From: Marsupella aquatica
Taxonomy: Eukaryota > Marchantiophyta
DNA: 64,000 nt
NCBI GenBank assembly: GCA_973895155.1
Contig: OZ316894.1
Location: forward strand, 22,878,001 to 22,942,000
Reading direction: 5' to 3'
Numbering within the stretch: the stretch's first letter is position 1; each line of letters opens with the position of its first letter. The notes below the pieces were generated by a model. That model saw only the letters and a list, made by a program, of their open reading frames with translations. It was not told where the DNA came from and made no database searches. This document shows positions 32,628 through 44,639 of the stretch, piece after piece. A program made the translations under genes and the position numbers.

Positions 32628-35280
32628 ATCATTTTCTGGAGATGCTTTAATAAGTAAGTCTTGGAGATGCTCTGATAATGGGACCAACAGATAGCAATAA
32701 TGAGTTTTCTTTGCACCGTCATCGAAGTGAATAGTTTGAGGAAATATTAATAAAGTATGGACGAGGCTGTGCCCCCGGGTCGGTGGGACCTGGCCACCAT
32801 GAGTGGGCCACATGGCCACAGCGAAAACGCCAAATCCTTCTCGCGGGCGGGCCAATGGCCAGAGCACGGCACGCTGGCCCCGAGTGGCTCCGATCCGAGC
32901 CAGGTTCATGCACCTGGCCCCGTCGGGTCGTCGCGTCCCGGAAACCCGTTCACACCGGATAGCGACCGAACGAGAAACTTCACTGAGTGAAGAAATTCAT
33001 CAATTCACTGCGGAGAAACTCCCATCTACGTTATCTTCGTGTCGAGGATTTCTTAGACTGTTTCCCCTTTGACTGGAACCCTACTGCGTATCGAGCTCGA
33101 TCCGGAGGAAAAGAAGGGTGCACGTGGATTGATCTGAAGTCCTGTAATCAGACATGACCCAAATTCGCTGCTGCATTCTACATCACGAGTTTCTGAAAGT
33201 GGAAATACTTTCCGCCAGCCCGCCGTGTTTGATTGCATGTCTCCTCGATCTCGTTTTCCCTACTGCTGCTAGCCACCTCTGCTGCCTGAGTGGCGAAGGA
33301 ACGCAGCTCCACCACTCTCTTGACTGCCTGTCTTCTGCCCTCCACGCTTCGCAGCTTCTAATCTTGTATCCGTCCATGGAAAGCAAGCTTTGGCGGATTC
33401 GCATGCTGCTACGTCGAGCACCAGTCACTCACTCTAGCTGGGAGTGGCAGTAATCGAGGAGGATCTTTGAACTCCGTGAACTGGTGTTGATTTCACTTCG
33501 AAGCCTCTACCTTACTGTCGCCTTTATGTTCTCACCAGCACTGCAGTTTGTCGTTTTGGCTGGCAGCATGGAGTTTGCGCAGAGTGACGGAGGGGATCGC
33601 TCAAAATCCAAAACTGGCAGTTAGTTTCTGGCAGTTGGAAACAGCGTTCACACTTGCACTTGATCACTTAGGTCGTCCATGGTTGTCAGTCTAAGAAGCG
33701 TCCCGTCTACCAGTCACCTGGTAGATATCTATCTTAGCCAAAACGGGAAAACAGCCTGGGACTTGGCAATTCGGCTGTAAAATTAATGTCAGCTGATTCC
33801 GCTCGTTCGGGCAAGCGTATCAGCGTATCCTCAATATAGATCTGTGGCACTCGAAGTAGCTAGGCTGCGGTTACCTACAAAATCAAGGGTCGGTCAATGT
33901 AGTCCTCGTATCTATACTTGTCTACGAAGTCGAGCACGACATTGTATTGGTAACAATAATGAATCCGGTAGCTGAGAAGCTACGATAGAATGAGAAGGCC
34001 TCGGAGGAGGTGTCACACCTACCCTCAGCGGTTCCTCATCCAGCACTCTTTGGCAAGACACTAGTAGTGTATCGCTAATATTTGTTGTCCTAGCCGCAAT
34101 TTGAAGGACGAGAATGATGGTCACATAAGGTTTAAGATTGCAGCTGTTGACAGCATCTGGTTTGGCTCTAGCTTCAGGGGGACCCATTTTAATTCACTCC
34201 CGCTCAACCGTCCTCACCGAAAAGGCTAACCCTTCCTCCCGAAACAAATTACAGCAAATTAAAGGAAGTGGTAGTTATAGTTCATCCCAAAATGTGGCCA
34301 GATGCAGTGTATACCGACAGGTGCAGTGCATACCGACCTTTGCTAACGGGCAGAGCTGGAAGGAATGAAGGAAGGAAAGGGTACAGCAAGGTTTTGCTCG
34401 ACGAAAGCAATGTCCCCTTCTTGGATATCTAATGAATATCCTACGGTACTAACGAATCAACCCACTACTATACTCAGCAAGCAAACCGGCTCTTGTCAAC
34501 GAGCCAGTCCCGTGCATGTGCTCAACTCGTCTCCACTCGCCCGAAATCAAGTAAACGAGTTCTTGACGAAGACATGACTAAGCCATCATTTGACAACAGC
34601 AAGAGGATGGGAGTCAGTCTGATTGACCGAATAGAATGAACGATTGAACAAAGGAACTACATTTGGAAGGCGTCACGGAGTATTATTGCTCCGCTGTATC
34701 TGATATTATGCAAAGAATTCGATCGAACACAAAGCGAAATATGTACACGGCCTTTCTTCTGTCTGCGGCAAAATTTTCGTTTTTTCTGGCTGTTGAGCCA
34801 GAATCTAAATAATTATGTAAGTCTACAGCTCAAGTTCTTAGTCATCCCCGTCCGAAATCATCGAGGAGACTGCTGAAAGTCTCGAGAAAACTGGCATACT
34901 CGATGTAACCTTCCTAAGTGCTGTAAAATTGTATTATCGCGCCATTCGATCGTGGCTGCAAAAAATGGTAGCATACATCTGTCTAAAAGGGCTGTACATG
35001 TAATCATTCGTCTACAGCACGCGACGAGGAGTTTACTCTTTCGATAATGAAGTTAAAACCTGAACACGCTCTTCTGCGTATTGTCAATCTCTCATGGCCC
35101 TGAGGTAGTCCGGCCCTCGCCCATCCATATTTATCGATAGCTTGTTCACCGGATTAACTGTCTCTGCATATCGATCAAAAACGATCTTTCCCACGTGATG
35201 TACACAGTACAAGTATTTTACAAATGAGCACCAAAACACCGCAGGACTCCAATATTTCGTGCCCACAGCATTCAGAAAAC

Positions 35281-36351
35281 TCAGGCTTGGAAGTCCAGGA
35301 CCGAGAAGACCTTCCAACCTTCGCCCCCTGGTGCCTCCTGCTCGCTCTTCCGGTGGGAGCGCGGTGCCAATCTAACGGACCGAATCAAGCCCTTTGTCAT
35401 GAGGTATCGTCTCTCCTTCTCAAGGGCTTTCAGTTTCCTTGACTGCCTCTCTCTGAGGCCTTCGGTGACCCAGAGTTCGTTTTTGGCATCCCTCAAATCT
35501 GCTTCCAGGGCGGCGATCTCGGTCTTTGCCATTTCCAGCTTCTCAGAGAGAGACTGGTACTGGCCCATTTGAGCATAAGAAGAGTCGGACTGTTGTGCTG
35601 GAGATTGTCCGACGTTCAAAGGCTTGAGGGCTTCGGCTATGAATTGGCCTTGTGCTTCAATTGTCGCCGTCAGAGTGGCAATTTGAGAGCGGTATCTGCG
35701 ATCTTCCTCCACTGCTTCCGCTTCCAGATCCCCCAGCTGTACACACAGCCTCTCCTCGGCCTCGATCAATTGTCCGATCTGCCCCTTCGCTTCTTCCAGC
35801 TCCAGCGCTGCGGCCGCCTCCCTCTCCTTGCTCTGTCGGAGTAATCTCCCGAGCTCCTCAGTCCTCTCTTGTTCGGCTTTGGCGATTTCCAGAGCTTGCC
35901 GAAGTCTCCTCTCGAGGGATGCGATCGTGTAATCCTTAGCCATTGCAGCCCAAGTCATGGCTTCCATCTTCAGCTGCATGAGACTTTTGCTTTCTTCTTC
36001 ATCTACTGCCACTAATGCTCCATCGTCGTGGGGATTAACCCTTGTAGACACAGACGTAATGCCGGACTCTCCTTGCTCCTCTGTGGATCCGCTCAGCAGT
36101 TGTGAGATCTCCATAGCGGGCTTTGGATCTTCAGCGATCGGCTCGGGAGCTATTCGAGAGGCAAAATTCTGGACGACAGTTTCCGCTCTGGCTGCTGAGA
36201 TTGCCCCCGATGCTCCTAGCGATGCACTCTTGCGTATTACCTTCGGACGCTGCGACAGCTTACCTAAGGCTGGCGATTGGCGAACCAAATCTTTCGAGTT
36301 TTGAGGATAGAGAGGCACGAGCGGCTCTCTCATCTCGACTGCAGCGGCCAT
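35281..36351 (-). CDS. Orphan coiled-coil protein (356 aa)
   Basis: I do not recognise the family. The single frame opens at ATG 36351 (MAAAVEMREPLVPLYP); the reading frame extends 25 codons upstream without another ATG. Residues 1-75 are basic and Ser-rich (SQRPKVIRKSASLGASG, possible phosphorylation or targeting). Residues 75-125 are acidic. A long coiled coil runs from about 125 to 320 (SLERRLRQALEIAKAEQERT, KLEMAKTEIAALEADLRDAK), broken near 240-265 by a Gln/Ser-rich hinge. The basic C-terminal tail includes RSVRLAPRSHRKSEQEAPGG. Length, heptad pattern and sustained frame make a real gene very likely. A cytoskeletal, tethering or organelle-positioning role is possible, but nothing in the sequence proves it. 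Confidence 0.75.
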   Translation of the reverse strand: MAAAVEMREPLVPLYPQNSKDLVRQSPALGKLSQRPKVIRKSASLGASGAISAARAETVVQNFASRIAPEPIAEDPKPAMEISQLLSGSTEEQGESGITSVSTRVNPHDDGALVAVDEEESKSLMQLKMEAMTWAAMAKDYTIASLERRLRQALEIAKAEQERTEELGRLLRQSKEREAAAALELEEAKGQIGQLIEAEERLCVQLGDLEAEAVEEDRRYRSQIATLTATIEAQGQFIAEALKPLNVGQSPAQQSDSSYAQMGQYQSLSEKLEMAKTEIAALEADLRDAKNELWVTEGLRERQSRKLKALEKERRYLMTKGLIRSVRLAPRSHRKSEQEAPGGEGWKVFSVLDFQA

Positions 36352-37876
36352 CGTCGCCAGCAAGGCCGTCTTAGACCGTTTTGACAGGGTCAGGAAACGG
36401 TACGAAACGTACTTAATTCTGACCACCGGGTTAGATGTCTTGAGTATAACGAAATCAAGTCTCCAGTCTTCTACTTCGTTTTTGTCAGATCTCTACTGCA
36501 AGTCGAGAAATTTGTGTTCCTCGATCTCAGCGCGGAGAAACGAATTGGTGTACACTGATCTAACAACGCAGGGCTCCCGGTCTTAAACGTCGAACGAGGA
36601 CCGCGGGCCGTTTTGCTTTTTGCTCCAAACAGTAGTAGCCAGACTCCTCAGGTAATCGTGTTCAATCTAGTACCAGAAAATAAGGCGAAAGTGATCAACA
36701 ACTAAATATTCCTCGTGTCAAACAGGAGACAGACAAGGGGGAAGGGCAACCCAGAATTGCTCTGCACACCGTGAAAGAGCTGAATATGCCGGGGTTTTGG
36801 CCAAAAGTGACACCACAAAGCCAAAATGGAACCACCAGATAGGCGAAATCGATGAGGGACAGAAGGAAACTATTGAATTCCCGACAGAGAAGGAAGAAAT
36901 TTATGAGAAGAGTCTTACCCTCCAATTATGTAGTCGAGAGGAATGAGATGTGTGCTTAGCCGCGCAGCGCAAATTTATAGTTCAGTATGCTGCGGGTATT
37001 TGAAACGAGGGAAGAAAACCTACCTACAAGCACAACACGCAAATCCCACAGACAATGATACTGTCTTCATGAGTTACCTCACCTTATATAATCCACCACC
37101 GTGTAGGCCCATTGAGGACCCGCGAAGTTACACGCACTCAGGACAGGGCGGACCAGAGTCAGGTGCGGCGCTCGCCGGAAGAATCGTGAGAAAGAAAGGC
37201 GGGCCCAGGGCAATGATATCCCCGTAACTGACGCTCTCGCGAAGCTTTCTGCACAGGCGCGCATAGGGATGGATTGCAAAAGCATCCTCGCCGGGTTCCT
37301 TCCCCAATCCGGTACTCTTTCAACTCCATACCCAATCAACCACAGTACGCAATCATTCAGTCAATCGTAACTCGTCTGCTGTACATTCCTGTCGAAGTCG
37401 ACGCACGTTGAATTGGGATCCCGGTAACGCTTGGGTACGTAAGCGCAGGCTTTGTAGACTAACTTGTAGTGTAGCGTTGTGGAGTATTACGTAGGACGGT
37501 ACTACTAGGGGCGGAATTGACGGGGCCCGAGTCCCGACGCCATCGAAGCTCCCAACGAGAGCGATGGTCCGATGGAGATGAACACCACGAAGCTCGCACG
37601 AGGAGGGAGTCGGGACTAGGGGTCAGGTTCTACGAAATGTGAAAGGAAGGACGAAGGAAGGGGAGAAGGAAGCTAGGATGAAGGGACGAAGGAAGCCCGT
37701 CATGATATTTCTCTTTGTACAAATCAAATATTTCTTGGCCCTTTGGTTGTTCCCCCTTGATTGGGTGTTTTGCCCGAGGGATCATGTGTCCTGTGTCCAG
37801 GTTGGGCGCCCTTTGTTTTTGGCAGTTTGAATTATATTATTTGTATAAAACTTAATGCCCACGGTTATATATGTCT
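36352..37876. other. Upstream region of the coiled-coil gene, plus repeat debris
   Basis: It should hold the promoter and 5' UTR of the minus-strand coiled-coil gene near 36352-36650. Around 37523-37615 is a G/C-rich stretch with an imperfect hairpin (gagtcccgac and gtcgggact). 37690-37860 is T/G-rich and resembles the LINE-end-like stretch at 27.8 kb. No gene seen. Confidence 0.4.
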
Positions 37877-38345
37877 GTGTGTTGCACAAAAGATGTTGAA
37901 GTGAGGAAAGGATGTCGAGGTGAAAAAAGATGTTAATGAAAGCAAAAGATGTCAAGGTGAAAGAAAGAAATCAAGGTGCGAAAAAGATGTCAAGGAGAGA
38001 AAAGAGCCTATGCGTTACACAAAAGATGTTGAGGCGAGAAAAGATATCGAGAGGAGGAAAAGATGTCGAGTTGAAAAAATATGTCGATGAGAGAGAAAGG
38101 TGTGAAGGTGAGGAAAGATGTCAAGGAGAGAGAAACATGGCAAGGGTGAGGGAAAAATGTTGTGATGTGATGAAGATATCAAGGTGAGAAAAAGATGGCG
38201 AGATGAGAAAAGATTTCGACAGTGAGAAAAAGATGGTGTGATGTGATAAAGATGTCAAGGTGAGAAAAGACCTTGAGGAAAGAAAAAGATGTTGAGTAGA
38301 TAAAAGATGCTCAGGTGAGATAAAGATGACAATGTGAGAAAGAGA
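37877..38345 (+). repeat. Left array of a degenerate ~20-nt repeat (polypurine strand)
   Basis: About two dozen copies of a motif near aaagatgtcaaggtgagaaa, with many substitutions and small indels. The plus strand is almost entirely A/G plus T in the gatgt word. The reverse complement of the same motif forms the array at 43737-44217. Both arrays share the outer phrase ttgcacaaaagatgttga, in inverse orientation. Frames read through it are a by-product of the repeats. Confidence 0.9.
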
Positions 38346-40044
38346 TTTGCTTCCAAGTAAGGCCTTATGACTATATATGGAAAATTTTGTAAGATAATCA
38401 TGATTAAAAACCATAGAGAATTCTGTCACATTGGGTGTGAAAATCTCATCATTTTGACACAATATATTTATAAATATTTAGGTATATTTTTTAAATGTTT
38501 TGAGGTTTAAAAACACTAAATTTACTCTTTCCCCCTTTATCCTCTTTTCCCACATTCTAATATTTGTTACTATCCTAACTTTTATCTTTTCTTTTGTTTT
38601 TCTTTTATTTCCCCCTCCCCCTTTTCTTGCTCCCCACCAGTTTCTCTCTACTCTCCCCAACAATTGCATAGCATTATATTTTTATGGGAGCATAATAATT
38701 GGTTGTACATTCTAGTACAACCCAAATTCATGGTACTTTGAAGTACATTAGTAAGTCTTATGTGCATGTACTGTGGGCATGTGTAAGGTGCCTTTTGTCC
38801 TATGTGCATGTACTTTGGGCAAGTGTACCTTAAACATGCTAGTAGGCCTATTAGTGTTATTACACCTATTATTGTGAGACAGAAGAGATGATGATATGGG
38901 TTTGTGTGCATCTGATGGTGGGAAATAAATAATCAATTCAATGGACGATCAAGATTGTTTCCCGCCATTTCTGATTTTCATAAAGGGAGGAAGGACTAAA
39001 TTAGGTGGGATGCAGTATTATAGTTGTAGATAAAGTGGATAAGTGCAGTGTGTATACGTGCATTTTGTGAGTAACTCCATGTCAGTCATGTAGTCCCCTA
39101 ATATTACAACATTTTTTGTTGTTGTAATATGCACCAAAAAATGCACCGTTTGTAAGTGCAGGTAGACATCACTAAATGACAAATATATAAGGGCATTTAT
39201 GTCTACAATCTGAGTCATTCATTAATCAATTATTGCAACACATATGCTAAAAGCATCTATTGATAAGTGCAATGTGCAGCTACATATGGTAGTTTCATGC
39301 ACTTATCCAGTTGAATCGTGCGCTGCGAGGATTCCGATGCATACAACCTGCAGACAAGACACTTGCAACAGTGCATAAATGATTTCACATGCACTTATTG
39401 GAAAGTGCAGCATGCACATACTAAGGAGTGCATAAATGACTCCCATGTACTTATGGCATAGTGCATAAAGTGGATAAATGCAGGCTTCAGGTGTCTTCCC
39501 GGGAGCCTGCACTTAGACACATTAGACTATATTTCCCTTTGTGTTGTAACCCATAGGTTAGGTCAACATCCAAACCCTAGTTAGGGGATAATTAATGTAG
39601 TTACTATAACTACCACTACATCTATATCTATATCTATATCTAGGGAGGTATTAGTAAACCCCCATGAATGGATGAACCTTGATTGTTGGTGTAATTGACA
39701 TTTTTTCTCCCAAGAATTATCTCCATCTATCAACACTTTGTATATTGCAGTGCATTATTGCCAAGATTTGTATCACCTCTTGAGTAACATTGTATTGTAC
39801 TTTTATGCGGAGTAGTTAAAGGAATAGACCGTATATTAATTGTATTTTACTCGGACTAGTGAAGTAATCCAAAATATGGCCAATAGTAGACTCAAGACTC
39901 AAGACAACTTAGAGGCTCATAAAGCCTCCCGTACTCTTTCGTCGCCCACTGCCCACACCTGTCGCCTGTTTTTTTCATTATTCACATTTTTTCTAAGTGT
40001 GACTAGAGGTGAATGATCCCCATTTTGGGTGGGGTGAATGACAA

Positions 40045-40118
40045 AAGTTTGTCACTAGCAGCATTCAAACTGGAGACCTGCCTCATCCAATTGAGCTACT
40101 CTACCACCCAGCCTGGGG
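40045..40118 (-). mobile_element. tRNA-derived SINE-like fragment
   Basis: Read on the minus strand it gives a tRNA-like head: ggtggtagagtagctcaatt with gg following (A-box core tagctcaattgg), then about 30 bp further agtttgaatgct (B-box-like). The following sequence is unlike any tRNA 3' half, so a SINE or tRNA pseudogene is favoured over a functional tRNA. No cloverleaf could be completed. Confidence 0.5.
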
Positions 40119-40209
40119 ACAGTTAAGGTGTCCAGATTGATTTGCGCCCAGTATATAACTCGATATCACGACTGGGTAGCGGGCAGCCAGGTATGGGGCT
40201 AATCAATAG

Positions 40210-41045
40210 GTTGGTCCTTAATAATAGTAACCCCTCAAAACTTGAGCTGAAGGAAGGGACAAAGGAGTTGAGGACCAAGGGAGTAAGGAAACCAAGACAA
40301 AGCCACTCAGGGTGGCTTTAATGTGAGGGTGGCTTTAGAGAACTTAAAGTCCTAACTTCATGATTTTTCCCTCTGTATTTTTTAGGTGCATTTGGGCCAA
40401 GTTTGGATCACCTCTTTAGGAGAGTCTAGTGTACTTTAAATTAATTTAGTGAATATCATTATGGGCAATAATATTTAGCCTTTCAAAACTCGATCTGAAG
40501 GCAGGGACAAAGGAAATCAAGACTAAGCAACTGAGGAAGGCTTACCATGAGGCTGGCAGAACTTAATGCCATTTGTGATTTTTTTCTTTGTATATCTCAG
40601 TGCATTTCGTGTCAAGATTTTAATCACCTCGATAGGAAGATTCTGCTGTAATTTGATTTAAATTATAAAAAATAATCCAAAGCATTATGGGCAATAATAG
40701 CCCTCAAAACTCTAGTTGAAGGAAGGGACAAAGAAAGCAAGTATGAAGGAAAGAATGAAGCCTTTGTGGGTGGCTTTAGAGAACTTAATGCCCTTCACAA
40801 TTTTCCCTTTGTATTTTTTATGCATGTGGGTCAAGATTTGGATCACCACTCTAGGAAAATTCTACTCTTTTAATTTAAATTAGTGAAAGTAACCCAAAAT
40901 ATATATGGGCAATAATAGCCTTTCACAACTGGAGCTAATGAAGGGACCAAGGAAGCAAGGACAAAGGAAATCGAGACAAAGCCACTGAGGGTGGCTTTAC
41001 AAAACTTAATGCACAGTCACTCAAGATTTGGATGGGCTCAAGAAG
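40210..41045. repeat. Tandem array, about four units of 218-247 bp
   Basis: The anchor gggcaataatag, or a variant, occurs near 40216, 40463, 40689 and 40907. Each is followed by ctcaaaactcgagctgaagg-like text, gggacaaaggaa, ccactgagggtggcttta, gaacttaatgcc and gatttggatcacctc. A lone relative lies at about 16267, so this is a dispersed family amplified locally. Confidence 0.85.
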
Positions 41046-43736
41046 AACCTTCTCCTCTGTTTTTACTAAAAGTAATGAAAATAAAAAATCTGGTCTGCCT
41101 GCACTAAGATATGGATGGGCTCATTATGAAAATTTGCTCTTTTTACTACATGTAGTGAAAATAAATAATCTCTTTGGCCCTTGAGTTCATTACGGTCCTG
41201 TTACCAGCATCCTCCTTCGCACAAGGTGACATTTCCTTAAATCAAGGGGGTTTTTGTGGTCAGAAATCATTCTAGGCAATTTAGATAACCAATTTCCCTA
41301 CCACCTTCATCGTTCACTTAAGGTCATGCTGCCAAAAAATACCTTCAAAGTTTATGTTGGATGGGGTACTTGTCACATTTCTCACCAAAACTGGAATGCC
41401 AGTTCTTGATGTTGGGGGTACTTCTCCAGTGTATCATACAACGGAAAATTCTATGCTGGAGGGTCACTTAGTCTTCTAATGATGGACTCTAGACCATAAA
41501 TCTTTTGAAATGAATTTCAATAATTGCAAATGGCTTGAATGGTTATTGGGAAACTTATGGAAACTCTTTTAGTATAGCCCCCTGGGTCCCACTTTTAGAT
41601 GTTGCCTGCCTGTCCATTTACATTTTTAGACAAGAAGAGAGTGACTTCCAATTTTCCCAAGTGTCAAGTTTTTGTGTGTAAAGGACTTTGGGAACCCCAC
41701 TTTGGAATGGGGATTTGTGCAAAATCTGGTCAACTTATGAAACATGAAGTAGGAACCTCATTTGTTGAAAAGAGTACTTCTTTTGCTGGGCTACACTTGC
41801 TAGGACAACTAATGCCAAACATCTTCTTATGTGGATCTGGGTGCGGTGCCCTAGGTAGCATAAATGTAAAGGCACATCCCCTCATGTCTTCACCTTCTAT
41901 GTGCAATGGGCATTATAGAATGGCGAAACCCCATGAGAAACTAGAAATGAGTTTCACAGGAATGCTAGTCTAGAATGAATTTGTAGGACCACTTCTTGTT
42001 CTAAAGATAGACTTCCAACCAAATATATTTTGGAATGTAGTTCAATGAATGCAAATCAACCTTCAGTCTGGCTTCCTGCCCATTCAGTTTCCTTGCCGTG
42101 CCCAGTTGAAGTCCATTTGTGGATTTGTGTTTAATGTGGGGCAAAGTAGGGAAGGTGGGGAGCAACTTATGAGAGTGAGGACCAGTGTTTCTTTTAGTGT
42201 GGGGTCAAGTAGGGTTGAATGGGTGGGGAGTCACTTTATGGTAGGGCTGGGAGATATTTTAGTGTGGCGTTAAGCAGGGTTGGATCGCAAGTCATTGATG
42301 AAGCTGGGAGGTATGTTAAAGGTAAGGTGTCTCTAGGACATCTAATCCATATTGTACTATTGGAACTTCCAAAATTTAAGGAGAACCATTAGATCTGGCA
42401 ACCAGGGTCTCAAACAGAAAAGGAACATGGTGAATTTGGTCTCAAAATTTTCCCCTTTGTTAGTAGCTAGTCCAATGACAATATCTTGCATTGACCACCG
42501 CAACCTACATGGACCGTTTAAAATGTTACTTTGAACGCAAATAGTTTATTTCTTTTGTATAAATGACTTCTTTTTCTGTGCAATAGTATAAAATTACCAG
42601 GAATGAATGATTGCACTGGGATATGGACGTGGGTCGTGCCTCCCAAAGGAAAATGCATGGTTACATTAATAGATGGACGTGGGCCTCATCTCCCCAAAAC
42701 AAAAGCTGCCTCTTGCGGCCCCCCCCCCCCCCCCAACCCAATCCAAGAGGGAGGACCCAAGATTTTTCTCTTTCCACTCTACTCCCAGCTCAATTTATTC
42801 CAAGCAAGGTTGAATGGGCCTGCTGTCTTCCATCGAAAACAACACCCGGGCTTTGTATTCAAACCTCTTCATAAAACAGTGTTTTTGTGTTTCAAACACA
42901 ATTATGCCCAGTCTACAAGAGAGCCCACGCCTTATTTGAATGTGGGCCTTGTGTTTGAGTAAGGGTGTTGTGTTAAGGAATGACCAAGTCCAACACTACT
43001 TTTCAATGAGACGGTAATTTTGGACTGGATCATTCTTCAGACATAACAACCTTACTCAAACTGGGACTCAGACACAAGGCCCTTTTCAATTTAAAGCCCT
43101 ATCCTTTTCTCGATAAAAAAAACTATGCAAAAACAAATATGCATGGCCCAAACCGTATGACTAGAATTTCCCCAGGGATCACTATTGTGTACAAGGCTTT
43201 GGCCTTGTTTCCAGTGGAAGCGGTAGTGCCAAAAATACGTTTGGATGGAGCTGAGGCTGGCTTGATTAGATCGACTCTGAATGGGAGAAATTGGAGAATC
43301 AAGTGGTCAAATGAGAAGTGGGCCCGAGGTTATATAAAGTCAAGAATCAAGTCAAGAACTATAATACAAGGTCCTGGTCCTTAATAGAGTGGTCGTCTTT
43401 TGAATTTGCAGGGCCCAAACAATAAAAAAATCTAACAAAGAGAAGGAATAAACCAAAAACAAATTACATTTAGTGTGAAGGGAAAAAGTGACATACATTT
43501 CCAAGCAAGAAAAGTGGGCTGCCAATGCATGAGTCCTTTTGGTATCATCCATGCATAGGTATTTTTTCCTGTCTTTCAACTGTGCTTGGACTCTATGATG
43601 CAGTGGCCGCTATCTCATGTCTCAAATTTCTATGTGCAATGGATGAATTATTGAACACGACCACAAAAGTGTACGGCTGGGATCACACATAACATGTCTC
43701 AATAACTACATCGTACAAAAGCTTATAATTTCCTGT

Positions 43737-44217
43737 CTGGTCTTGACATCTTTTCTCACCTTGACATATTTTTCTAATCTTCACATATTTATCTCACTTC
43801 AACATCTTTTCCTTGTCTTGCCATCTTTTTCTCATCTCACCATCTTTTCTCACATTGACATCTTTATCCTACCACAACATTTTATTCTCACCCTCAACAT
43901 TTTTCTCTCACCCTCAACATTTATTATGTCCTTGACATTTATTCTCACCTTGACATCGTATATTTTTTCATCTTGCCATCTTTTTTGCACTTTGACATCT
44001 TTATCTCACCACAACATCATTCCCTCATCCCCTATATTATTTGTCTCCTTGAAAATCATGTTTTCCTCATCTTTACATGTTTTCTCACCTTGCCATCTTT
44101 TCACTCCTGGACATGTTTTTCTCACCTCAACCTCTTTACCTCACCTTGGTAAGGTTTTCTCTCATCTACATCTTAATTTTTTCACCTCTACATCTTTTTC
44201 TCACCTCAACATCTTTT
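43737..44217 (-). repeat. Right array of the ~20-nt repeat, inverted relative to the left array
   Basis: Repeated ttctcaccttgacatcttt-like units form the polypyrimidine complement of the 37.9-38.3 kb array. The array ends in tcaacatcttttgtgcaa, the inverse of the left array's outer phrase. A 172-codon frame (43743-44261) through it is repeat-derived and not counted as a gene. Confidence 0.9.
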
Positions 44218-44639
44218 GTGCAAGGCACAAGTATTGGGCTAGTAAAGTTATAAAGAGGTGACCATCATGACATCACAAGTTATTATTAGAATACTGTAGT
44301 CATGTTTAGTGAAGTCACACCTATCTCTTTGTGGATTGATAAATTGTTTTTTGTGTGATACCTATCAAATAGCTAGTAATAAAAGAGGAAGTTCTAAAGC
44401 CATAAACACCAAAAGTATCTAAGACACGTTAAAAAATGCAATGCACCTGGTCCCCTTTTGAACATGTTGTATACCCAAACTTGAGTTACGCTAACTTGGT
44501 GTGATCCATCCCTCACAAAATCCAACACATTGCTTTTTGCCTTGAAGACCAAAAGCAGGCCCATTCAACAGAGGATAGACTTCCTGCTCTGGAGCATGCC
44601 ATTCTATGTAGGGTAGCCACAAGGGGATAATACCTAGGG

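Larger units (their letters stand above)
30561..35280. other. Long intergenic stretch without a supported gene
   Basis: It contains a degenerate MITE-like pair of ends (31813-32190) and a 36-bp duplication (32556-32627), listed separately. At 32750-32960 there is a locally G/C-rich patch. Near 31070-31110 and 31240-31290 a phrase (catcccacagtgg.. caaagccctttacaca) is repeated. No recognisable protein family was found in any frame from 33000 to 35200. Confidence 0.4.
38346..43736. other. Gene-free repetitive interior between the inverted arrays
   Basis: AT-rich and without a recognisable gene. 38700-38850 has a ~45-bp duplication around tatgtgcatgtact. 39020-39500 is sprinkled with agtgcataaatga-like words. 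A SINE-like fragment and a four-copy array follow (listed separately). The poly-C run at about 42719-42734 is a likely assembly weak point. The longest frame (41599-41973) shows no protein family. Confidence 0.4.

Noticed and set aside
33154-33453. 99-codon plus-strand frame
   Set aside because: Cys/Leu/Ser-rich with no family, no supporting splice structure, and a competing antisense frame of equal length.
34100-34600. Nuclear copy of mitochondrial DNA
   Set aside because: The wording looked vaguely like plant mitochondrial spacer, but no organellar gene or diagnostic sequence could be identified.
37930-38187. 85-codon frame rich in Lys, Arg and Glu
   Set aside because: Translation of the polypurine array; no independent coding signal.
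40045-40118. Functional tRNA gene
   Set aside because: Only A- and B-box-like words fit. The acceptor and anticodon stems cannot be completed.
41599-41973. 124-codon frame between the inverted arrays
   Set aside because: No family, no splice partners, and surrounded by repeat debris. Chance length is plausible.
43743-44261. 172-codon plus-strand frame (Phe/Leu/Ser/His-rich)
   Set aside because: It is simply the translation of the polypyrimidine ~20-nt repeat array; the period and composition explain it fully.
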